DNA of 20,926 nucleotides from contig JBILGT010000023.1 in assembly GCA_044350895.1 (NCBI GenBank), positions 1 through 20,926 of the forward strand, in the 5' to 3' direction. Of the stretch, positions 15,235 to 20,926 are shown piece by piece; within the stretch, counting starts at the first letter, position 1, and each line of letters opens with the position of its first letter. This stretch comes from OMIS01 sp044350895. Its GTDB lineage: Bacteria; Patescibacteriota; Microgenomatia; UBA1400; PJMF01. Position numbers and translations under genes: made by a program. The notes beneath the pieces are model-generated. The model had not been told where the DNA came from. It saw nothing but the letters and a program-made list of their open reading frames with translations, and did no database searches.

Positions 15235-16776
15235 TTAACGAGGTTTGAGCTCCAGAACACTAGTTAACACTCCATGTGCTGCATCAGGATGAGTTGATTC
15301 TAAGATCGGAGCGTGACCACTGCTGTGAAAACCCCGTCGAAGAAACAGCCAGCCCCAGTCTTTGGCAGTTTTCTGCAAGTAGTCAAGGTGTGTTTTACTT
15401 TCAGTAGTAAATGGTTCAGATTCAGAACGGACCCAGACTGTGGGACAAGCTGCCAGCTGCGACAACTTTTCAGGTGACTCAGACTGGGTGCGGATGATAA
15501 GGTACTGTGCAGGGTTTGCAGCAATTGTATCAGTGGTCACTGCACCATATACTTCGTGAAGTCTGAGCTCTGCAGCTGTGTATGTTGCTTTTTTTCTCTT
15601 CCAAATTTGCACGGTAATTTTTTTTAGGAAATCCAAGTGAACTTCAGGGACTGTAGTATTTTGCATCATTATTGTTAATCTGTCGAGCATTTCTGTTGTC
15701 ATTAACACAGTCCTGCCAGCTGTATGAGCTGCATTGACTAGGTTGCGAATTCTTTCAAAATTATTTTTTTGTATATCACAAATGATTAGACGTGTATTTT
15801 GCCGTTCCTGATCAAAGAGGTCAGAAAAGTTATGAGCAACACTTGACTCATCAAAAAATGCTGAAGATTTACTTGTTCTGGGTGGATTTGTTCCTTCTAA
15901 AAAAAGCAGGTCAACAGGAGGCTTATTAAGCTTTGCTAAACTTTCAAAAAAGGCATTATCTTTGTAGTCACCAGGATAAACAAATGAAGCTACACGTCTT
16001 CCATGATGGTTTACTTCAAGTAAAAATCCAAGTGAACCAGCTATATGATTGACAGGTAATGCTGTAACCCAGATGTCTGGCCCAATCTCAAAAGGCACAC
16101 CAATTTTTGGTACATAGTATGGACGTTGCAGTGTTGGGTAACTACGACCCACTTTATCAGCTTCACGCAATCTAATAACCATACTATCCTGAGCCAATGG
16201 ATTAGACGCTGTGTGATCTGCAATCAGGCTTGCTACTGTTGTACTAGACGCTACAATAAGCAACTCCTCTCGTGCTGCCCCAACACCAGTCGAATGGTCA
16301 GTATGACTATGTGATAGGATAAGACCATCAAAAATTGACTTATCTGCATACTGTCGAACGTTCAGTTGTCGCAGCATCTCCACTGCTTTTTTTTGAAAAC
16401 TTTGATCTAGCTGTACAGCTTTCAAAAAGGTATCACGGGCTACTTCTTGTAACAAAGCAACACATTCTTCGGGGGAGGTCCTATGAGCAATCTCCATCGC
16501 TATAAAAACACCAAGCAACTTGGTTGATACAAACTTTTGGGTTGGTTGCTGAATAAGTTGTTGTAGCTCAAGAATTGTTCGTGGGCCCAACGAATTGAGC
16601 AGTAACGCTTCACGGTAGTAGCGAGTAATGACAGGAAACATTCCTTTCTCAAGGTAGGGCAAAATGCCTTCAGCATAGGTTGGCTGTACTCCCATCTTCC
16701 TCCAACCAGGTACTTGATTAAACTTCCAGCCACTATCGATGCAGACAACTCTCTTAACACCACCGTAATTCACCAC
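15235..16776 (-). CDS. Beta-CASP metallo-beta-lactamase (RNase J/CPSF73-like), main part
   Basis: This is a 513-residue frame. HSHTDHSTG at 156-164 is the HxHxDH metal motif, NHIAG at 243-247 is motif 3 (H244), and YPGDYKD at 267-273 is motif 4 (D270). FLEGTNPPR at 292-300 corresponds to beta-CASP motif A, and FHSSGHAP at 483-490 to motif B (H488). This predicts a zinc-dependent nuclease of the RNase J/CPSF73 class. Two things are odd. About 100 helical residues (about 35-140) separate the first strands from the metal motif. The frame also lacks the first MBL strand at its start and the motif-C His at its end; both are found in the same reading frame beyond TAA codons. The GTG start has no ribosome site. 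Confidence 0.8.
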   Translation of the reverse strand: MVNYGGVKRVVCIDSGWKFNQVPGWRKMGVQPTYAEGILPYLEKGMFPVITRYYREALLLNSLGPRTILELQQLIQQPTQKFVSTKLLGVFIAMEIAHRTSPEECVALLQEVARDTFLKAVQLDQSFQKKAVEMLRQLNVRQYADKSIFDGLILSHSHTDHSTGVGAAREELLIVASSTTVASLIADHTASNPLAQDSMVIRLREADKVGRSYPTLQRPYYVPKIGVPFEIGPDIWVTALPVNHIAGSLGFLLEVNHHGRRVASFVYPGDYKDNAFFESLAKLNKPPVDLLFLEGTNPPRTSKSSAFFDESSVAHNFSDLFDQERQNTRLIICDIQKNNFERIRNLVNAAHTAGRTVLMTTEMLDRLTIMMQNTTVPEVHLDFLKKITVQIWKRKKATYTAAELRLHEVYGAVTTDTIAANPAQYLIIRTQSESPEKLSQLAACPTVWVRSESEPFTTESKTHLDYLQKTAKDWGWLFLRRGFHSSGHAPILESTHPDAAHGVLTSVLELKPR

Positions 16777-16785
16777 AAAAAAAAG

Positions 16786-17814
16786 TTATGTACCGCCAAT
16801 GGCTACTTCGCCAAAAGATAGTAGCGACACATCTGGCGGAGACGATGCCACGCTGTAGCTGAGTGAACCATAGTCGATAGCTTGTCGAGCAGTTCGTGGT
16901 TTAGTTGTCTGAATTGTTAATCCATTTTTTTTCCAAGCCTCAAGCAAGGTTCTATCGACGGTAATGACAGTGCGTGGCGGTGGAAGTTGTGGATAGTTGA
17001 TTCCCAGCTCTGATGCGCCAATCCGACTCAGCTTCTTTCTGTCTGAGAGTGGAAGTGTGTCATCAACAATGCTAATTGCAGCTACGTTTTCATACTCAGT
17101 GAGTTCAGGTGGGTTTGTTCCATTTTGTTTGGCAGATAAACCAGCAAGTGTAAGCGTGTGTGGGGAGATAACACCATCATCTCTTCGTTCCACAAAGATG
17201 AAATCTACAACTATTTGTTCACTGAGTGGTGGTGTGATCACTTCTAAGTTTGGTGGGATATGGGCAGCTAAATATGCTAGTGTTTCAGCAGTTAGTTGTC
17301 TGAGTTCTATTTTTTCTGTAATTATTTCTTGAACAGTGCTATCGTTATGTTTTGGTGACAGTAAGCACTCAATCCAGTATGACCAGGACTCTTTGCTCAA
17401 TTGTTCTTGAGTAATACCCGTAACAACTTTGTGTCGAGCAAATACAACTGATAATTGTGAATTTGATATAGTAACAAGAATATTATCTGAAGTAAAAATA
17501 AACTCAACTGAGTAGCCTTTTTCTTGTAATGCTACAAGCTGCGATTGAGTTATTGCACTGTCTTGGTTAATTAAATTGGACAAGAGAAGGACGCTCAGTT
17601 TATTTTCCAGGTATTCTAATGTGGCGATCGGATTGTTGGTTTGGTCTAGAAGTAGCTTGGTTTCAAATAGCAGTGAAGTACCTGTTTGAGGATGTTCGAG
17701 GTGTGTTGTTTCTGCTGTTGATTGGAGCACATAGCCTAGTGATAAGGCTTGGAACAAAATAGTATTAAGATTGCCTGGACTGTTTTGAATTTCGGGTGAA
17801 TTCAAAATCGACAT
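16786..17814 (-). CDS. N-terminal part of the interrupted beta-CASP gene (unknown extension domain)
   Basis: This 342-residue frame starts at ATG 17814, with a purine-rich AAGGAAGA site upstream at slightly long spacing. Residues 1-320 form an unrecognised soluble domain with alternating strands and helices, followed by a Pro-rich part (PQLPPPRTVITVD). The last residues, SLLSFGEVAIGGT, look like the first strand and glycine turn of a metallo-beta-lactamase fold. After TAA 16786-16788 the same frame continues LFFVVNYGGVKRVVCIDSGW, which is the expected second strand and 'DsG' turn. The two frames are therefore one gene of about 910 codons. As a separate protein it would end inside a fold. Alternatives are nonsense mutation, sequencing error or readthrough. 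The divergent 17944-18485 operon lies upstream. Confidence 0.7.
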   Translation of the reverse strand: MSILNSPEIQNSPGNLNTILFQALSLGYVLQSTAETTHLEHPQTGTSLLFETKLLLDQTNNPIATLEYLENKLSVLLLSNLINQDSAITQSQLVALQEKGYSVEFIFTSDNILVTISNSQLSVVFARHKVVTGITQEQLSKESWSYWIECLLSPKHNDSTVQEIITEKIELRQLTAETLAYLAAHIPPNLEVITPPLSEQIVVDFIFVERRDDGVISPHTLTLAGLSAKQNGTNPPELTEYENVAAISIVDDTLPLSDRKKLSRIGASELGINYPQLPPPRTVITVDRTLLEAWKKNGLTIQTTKPRTARQAIDYGSLSYSVASSPPDVSLLSFGEVAIGGT

Positions 17815-17903
17815 ATGTTCCAGACTCTTCCTTGGTTGTGCCTTGATTCAATGTGTTGAATAATTACCATGTGCTAGTAACAGCATACAACATTTTTACG
17901 TAA

Positions 17904-17933
17904 TTGACAGACTTGTGCCTATATTGTTATTCT
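17904..17933 (+). promoter_or_regulatory. Promoter for the 17944-18485 ORFs
   Basis: A perfect TTGACA (17904-17909) is followed after 18 bases by TATTCT (17928-17933), which is preceded by TG to give an extended -10. Initiation is expected near 17940, just before the TTG at 17944, so the message would have almost no leader. Confidence 0.55.
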
Positions 17934-17943
17934 ATAAAGTACT

Positions 17944-18081
17944 TTGTCAGTACACTCAGAACGAATAAAACCTTTAGATGATAAGGGCATTGGCCTAGTA
18001 GGATTGCGGTATCTTATTCATGTTGCTCGAGATATTACTAGTGAGAACACAGCAGAAACAATTGAATCTAAAGCACTATAG
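17944..18081 (+). CDS. Small ORF, 45 residues, unknown
   Basis: From TTG 17944, directly behind the promoter, the frame reads LSVHSERIKPLDDKGIGLVG, then LRYLIHVARDITSENTAETI, ending at TAG 18079-18081. The sequence is protein-like with a helical middle. The ATG of the next ORF follows after two bases, so the two are probably cotranscribed. It could be a genuine small protein or the C-terminal remnant of a larger gene, since it opens abruptly after an in-frame stop with no ATG or ribosome site. No family is recognised. Confidence 0.4.
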   Translation: MSVHSERIKPLDDKGIGLVGLRYLIHVARDITSENTAETIESKAL

Positions 18082-18083
18082 CC

Positions 18084-18485
18084 ATGCGTCAAGAACATGA
18101 ATCGCAAAACCCAACCATACTTTATGCTGATACTAATAATCAATTGCTCGAATTACTTACTCTCATAACTTGTGCTGAGAAGTGCTTTAGTGATCGAATG
18201 TTTGCATTGGTGCTGTTTTTAGTCCAAGAGCATATTTTACGTACCCCACAACATGTGATTGAGTTTCATACCATCCTACTAGAGTGTAAAGTATTATTCA
18301 CGGGGGAAGATTTTAATGGCACTGAGTATTGGGGTGATATGGCTGAGGCAAGAGAATATCTGAGAACACAGACCATGCTTCGTTTGGGCAAGCCAATTGA
18401 ATATCCTAATATTTTTGAGGCTGCCCAACTGCCTACACTTTCTGTTCCCCAAATGTACACACAGATACGAACTGTGGAAACATAA
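18084..18485 (+). CDS. Hypothetical 133-residue soluble protein
   Basis: The ATG at 18084 lies two bases after the previous small ORF. The protein is mostly helical: LLELLTLITCAEKCFSDRMF and ALVLFLVQEHIL form a hydrophobic helical pair, followed by a loop with GEDFNGTEYWGDM and a Pro-rich C-terminal part (LPTLSVPQMYTQI). There is no signal peptide, and no membrane helix is long enough to be certain. Close spacing implies translational coupling to the 45-residue ORF. The TAA stop is 23 bases from the stop of the convergent secreted-protein gene. The function is unknown. Confidence 0.7.
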   Translation: MRQEHESQNPTILYADTNNQLLELLTLITCAEKCFSDRMFALVLFLVQEHILRTPQHVIEFHTILLECKVLFTGEDFNGTEYWGDMAEAREYLRTQTMLRLGKPIEYPNIFEAAQLPTLSVPQMYTQIRTVET

Positions 18486-18508
18486 CGTTTCCTGTGTTCA
18501 ACGCAAAC

Positions 18509-19249
18509 TTATTGTATATCAACCAACTCAATTCTTTCACCAGTTGGCTTCGTTTCTAGTACCATTGCCCCAACTTCAGGACAGTAAAATTTATTTTCTT
18601 TCGCTTCGGCGTCAAGCGGTGTCCAGTCATACATATTCACACAGTCTGAGTACTCACCCATCTTGATTTTTACTACTTCATCATTAGCAATAACAGTCCG
18701 CATGTCTTCTGCTTTTCCTTTGTAAAATTCTTGTTTATATGTGTCGTTTACAGTGTGCTGAGACTTGATCCAAATACCAGCCATAGCTCCGTCTATACCT
18801 GCCATCCAGCTACCTACATGATCAGTCAGTTTACCATCAACATAGTTGTTCACTTCTTCTCCAAAGTACCAGACATTGCCATCCTTATCTTGTGCTAGGT
18901 AATCTATAGTATCTTCAACGAGTACTCCATCAATCCAAACTTTATCCAGATATACCAGCGTAGTTACACCCATAATTTCTTTGGTATCTCCGGGGATCGA
19001 GATGACAATCTTCTCCACTCCGTCGGGGGTTTGGCCTTGGTATGTTAATTCTCTGTCCTTAGGTAGTCTGAAATATGCATTATCTATGACATGGGTGAAT
19101 TGTTGAGGATCAATCTGTGGACTGTATGCTGCTTCTTCATTTTTACTTGTTGGTGTGGAATCGGGTGAATCACCATTTTTAGGTTGTAGTGTAAATAACA
19201 CTATGGCTGCTATTACAACAGTGAAGATAAAAATAGCCTTTTTATTCAT
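18509..19249 (-). CDS. Secreted or membrane-anchored protein of an uncharacterised extracytoplasmic family
   Basis: This 246-residue protein is read from MNKKAIFIF at 19249. A more distal ATG at 19291 is disfavoured because a -10 TATAAA (19256-19261), with TTCACT 17 bases further up, would start transcription at 19249. Residues 5-21 form a hydrophobic signal or anchor, and a Ser/Thr/Asn-rich spacer follows. The mature part has NAYFRLPKDRELTYQG, LAQDKDGNVWYFGEEVNNY, GSWMAGIDGAMAGIWI, FYKGKAEDMRTV and EVGAMVLETKPTGERIELV. These are hallmarks of a widespread secreted family with repeated 'DKDGNVWYFGE' and 'G.AEDM' elements, common in environmental bacteria but without known function. It is predicted to be outside the membrane. 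It lies just downstream of the PL7 gene on the same strand. Confidence 0.75.
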   Translation of the reverse strand: MNKKAIFIFTVVIAAIVLFTLQPKNGDSPDSTPTSKNEEAAYSPQIDPQQFTHVIDNAYFRLPKDRELTYQGQTPDGVEKIVISIPGDTKEIMGVTTLVYLDKVWIDGVLVEDTIDYLAQDKDGNVWYFGEEVNNYVDGKLTDHVGSWMAGIDGAMAGIWIKSQHTVNDTYKQEFYKGKAEDMRTVIANDEVVKIKMGEYSDCVNMYDWTPLDAEAKENKFYCPEVGAMVLETKPTGERIELVDIQ

Positions 19250-19318
19250 ACACCTTTTATATGGCAATTTTTGAATTAAGTGAATATTCAAATATTATGT
19301 TTAGTGGGAGTAATTTAT

Positions 19319-19350
19319 GCCGCTTGAGTCCTATCATTCACTCAAGCGGC
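19319..19350 (-). terminator. 11-bp hairpin between PL7 and the secreted-protein gene
   Basis: A perfect inverted repeat, GCCGCTTGAGT / ACTCAAGCGGC, with a 10-base loop lies about 27 bases after the PL7 stop. It is the strongest stem in this intergenic space. No proper T tract follows on the minus strand (ATAAATTA), so it is a weak terminator, an attenuating or RNA-stabilising stem, or a protein site. Confidence 0.6.
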
Positions 19351-19376
19351 GTTCTCAAATATTTGTTGTTTTTTTA

Positions 19377-20768
19377 CTACTTAACTTTTGTAGCTGCAAC
19401 ATCACTCACTGCAATTTCTTTATTCTTGGAATCATACGCCTTGACTCTAAAGAAGCTTATTTGGTTACTTTTAAGGTCTTTAATGGTAGCGTTGGTGCTA
19501 CTGGTGGATTTTTCTTCACTCCAATCCCCGTTTCTATACTTATCAACAAAGACTCTATATTTCTTCGCTCCAGTATATGCATTCCAAGTTAGCTTTGCTT
19601 CACTGTCTTTAGATGAACTTGCAACTAGCCCAGTGATCTTCCCAGAAGTAATCGGTGAAGGTGATGGTACTGGGGAACTTGTTGGTCGTATGCTAGGACT
19701 GCTCGTTGGCCTTGGGGAAGGCGTTGGTGTTGGAGTCACTCGTGGACTTGCTGACGGAGTTGGTGTTGGAGTCACTCGTGGACTTGCTGACGGAGTTGGA
19801 GATGGAGTTGGAGGTACTGTTGGTGGTTGCTCTCCTGGTGGCTTAGGTTGAACATGACTACATCCATCTTTGGTGGCAGCATGACAAACTTTGAGGTCAT
19901 AGACGTCAACCTTTCCACCTGCTGGCAGACCTTCAGTCGATTGAACATACATTCCTGCTTTGAAGTAAGCACTGTCATATCGTTCATTAAGCTGTCCCAC
20001 TCTTTGACCGTTATAGTAAAAGGCAGTGACATCATTCTCTACTTCAAAAGCAATACTAAAGCGATCACCCAAGTTGTAATCTCTTGTCAAAGTAAAGTCA
20101 GGAGCACTGTTGTAGCGATTTGTGTCGACAAAGAGGTGCTTACCCTCAAGTCTGAAGACAGTTACATCATCTGGAAGATCATGAATTTGTCCGACTACAA
20201 CATGTGGCTTTTTAATCGGTATTTCTAAAACAGCTTGATCAACAGTCATTATATGATAACCACGGAAACTACTCCAACAAGCCTCTTTGGGTTTGTTTTG
20301 TGCTTGGCAGCCTTCCTCATCAAAGGTGAATTCGTTACTAATATCCCGTCTCTCTCTTAGTTCAGATCGAGGATTCTTAGAACCTCCAGTTGTAGCACCT
20401 TGCGCTGGTGAGTAAAAAGTGACTGCTGAGCGATTATTGTTAAGCTTAAAAAATGAATTATGAGTATACGTGTTTAATACTGGTTGTCCTGGCTTACCCT
20501 CATTGTTGATTTCATCAGGATCACCATCAACCTCTGAGGTGTTTACCGGTATGTTTAGCTTCCAGAAATTGAGATCAATTAAGTTAGAAGGATACTCTGC
20601 TACTGTTTCACTTGCTCGACTTTGGTCATACGTATTGGTTCTCTGTAAGCTTTGAGCAAAGACATAGGTAGTTATTAATCCTACTACAAGTAGAAATGCT
20701 ACAATCCCAACTTGAGTAGTGTGAGATTTCTTGGTAATTGGTTTTGGAGATTTGGGCATATAGAACAT
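19377..20768 (-). CDS. PL7-family alginate lyase-type enzyme with Pro/Thr/Ser linker and FN3-like domain
   Basis: This is a 463-residue protein. An N-terminal hydrophobic helix (about 21-38) anchors or exports it. The catalytic domain (about 60-295) shows the family 7 polysaccharide lyase signature: NFWKLNIPV near 67, RSELRE at 134-139, QIH at 194-196 and YFKAGMYVQ at 268-276. These Arg, Gln, His and Tyr residues are the known PL7 catalytic set for beta-elimination of alginate or related uronic-acid polymers. Next comes a low-complexity TP/SP linker (about 310-374) with two tandem SASPRVTPTPTP units, then an FN3-like beta domain (about 376-463: KITGLVASSSKDSEAKLTWN, YRVFVDKY, FFRVKAYDSKNKEI). 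It is probably displayed outside the cell. There are two possible starts (20768, 20759), neither with a ribosome site. The IS481-type element ends about 33 bases upstream. Confidence 0.9.
   Translation of the reverse strand: MFYMPKSPKPITKKSHTTQVGIVAFLLVVGLITTYVFAQSLQRTNTYDQSRASETVAEYPSNLIDLNFWKLNIPVNTSEVDGDPDEINNEGKPGQPVLNTYTHNSFFKLNNNRSAVTFYSPAQGATTGGSKNPRSELRERRDISNEFTFDEEGCQAQNKPKEACWSSFRGYHIMTVDQAVLEIPIKKPHVVVGQIHDLPDDVTVFRLEGKHLFVDTNRYNSAPDFTLTRDYNLGDRFSIAFEVENDVTAFYYNGQRVGQLNERYDSAYFKAGMYVQSTEGLPAGGKVDVYDLKVCHAATKDGCSHVQPKPPGEQPPTVPPTPSPTPSASPRVTPTPTPSASPRVTPTPTPSPRPTSSPSIRPTSSPVPSPSPITSGKITGLVASSSKDSEAKLTWNAYTGAKKYRVFVDKYRNGDWSEEKSTSSTNATIKDLKSNQISFFRVKAYDSKNKEIAVSDVAATKVK
19723..19794 (-). 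repeat. Two tandem 36-bp units in the PL7 linker
   Basis: Units 19723-19758 and 19759-19794 are identical, and each encodes one 12-residue SASPRVTPTPTP block of the linker. The identity of the copies at DNA level indicates a recent duplication, and copy number probably varies between strains. Confidence 0.9.
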
Positions 20769-20801
20769 GTTACATGAAAGCTATGATCATTTGCAAGGAT
20801 T

Positions 20802-20824
20802 TGTTAATCGCACATACATTTCGG
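20802..20824. repeat. Candidate terminal inverted repeat of an IS481-type element
   Basis: TGTTAATCGCACATACATTT starts with TGT, as IS481 ends do, and overlaps the last codons of the transposase gene. This arrangement is common in these elements. The matching right end lies outside the window, so this is a prediction. Confidence 0.45.
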
Positions 20825-20926
20825 AAAGCTGTTGTTAATAAATTGCATTGGGGACAGATATCCCAGTGATGCATGTGGACGTTTGTTGTTGTACCACTCT
20901 AAATACCCAGTTAGTTTAACCTGAAA
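20804..20926 (-). CDS. IS481/IS3-like DDE transposase, C-terminal part (cut by window edge)
   Basis: The last 40 residues of an integrase-core transposase are read to TAA at 20804-20806. GYLEWYNNKRPHASLGYLSP is the diagnostic C-terminal motif 'WYN..RPH.SL.Y..P' of IS481/IS3-type transposases, followed by MQFINNSFPKC. The end, PKCMCD, differs from the more usual 'KCQMYV' tail and could reflect a small shift near the stop. The catalytic D,D residues would be beyond the window. The gene points towards the PL7 gene, so transcripts from the element could run into it. Confidence 0.85.
   Translation of the reverse strand, partial: FQVKLTGYLEWYNNKRPHASLGYLSPMQFINNSFPKCMCD

Noticed and set aside
19723..19794. 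CRISPR-like repeat
   Set aside because: Only two units, no spacers, and they encode the PL7 linker.
19261..19851. Plus-strand open frame with Gly/Val repeats
   Set aside because: It is the antisense shadow of the PL7 linker and FN3 region; the repeats come from the TP/SP codons on the other strand.

Overview
The window looks like a stretch of a small, AT-leaning bacterial genome of the Candidate Phyla Radiation (Patescibacteria) type, recovered from an environmental assembly. This is an inference from gene style: many orphan proteins, small membrane-anchored enzymes, -10 elements lying almost directly in front of start codons, and no house-keeping operon. No rRNA, tRNA or CRISPR array was seen. 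The first ~970 bases are visibly more G+C-rich than the rest, so that end may be foreign DNA or a join artefact. Incomplete transposase genes lie at both window edges: an IS30-type N-terminus at the left and an IS481-type C-terminus at the right.

Layout. 1-970: IS30-type transposase start, a two-helix membrane protein and a strong terminator. 1010-2176: a two-gene operon whose first gene is broken by two -1 frameshifts at 7-base homopolymers. 2177-3500 (minus): a membrane-anchored methyltransferase of ATPSCKMT/FAM173 type and an HD-domain protein. 3539-3904: a frameshifted SET-domain gene. 3962-6707: a large HExxH (zincin-like) protein and a small membrane protein. 6771-9234 (minus): a YvlD/phage-holin-4 type membrane protein and an APC amino-acid transporter with a soluble C-terminal domain. 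9268-9552: a GNAT remnant. 9636-11981: two unknown ORFs in one frame separated by a single TAA, the first with an internal twin-arginine motif. 11993-14335 (minus): a membrane-anchored six-hairpin glycosidase-like protein and an archaeal-type HD protein behind a near-consensus promoter that predicts a leaderless mRNA. 14393-17814 (minus): a PHP phosphoesterase and a beta-CASP metallo-beta-lactamase gene interrupted by two in-frame TAA codons. 17944-18485: two small unknown ORFs. 18509-20768 (minus): a lipoprotein-like or anchored secreted protein and a PL7 alginate-lyase-type enzyme with a Pro/Thr/Ser linker and an FN3-like domain. The IS481-type element then ends about 33 bp upstream of the PL7 gene.

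The most unusual thing is the density of interrupted genes whose protein sequence is otherwise well preserved. Three in-frame TAA codons occur in two long reading frames. At least three -1 shifts fall at homopolymers. Reading through the TAA codons restores the N-terminal strand of a metallo-beta-lactamase fold and the motif-C histidine of a beta-CASP nuclease. This could be recent gene decay, assembly/read error or recoding, and sequence alone cannot decide between them. TAA clearly serves as a normal stop in other genes here.

Functionally the window combines candidate nucleotide/RNA processing enzymes (beta-CASP, PHP, two HD proteins), protein-modifying enzymes (methyltransferase, SET, GNAT, zincin), and surface or extracellular proteins (PL7 lyase, glycosidase-like protein, secreted protein). 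No single known defence or conjugation system was recognised.
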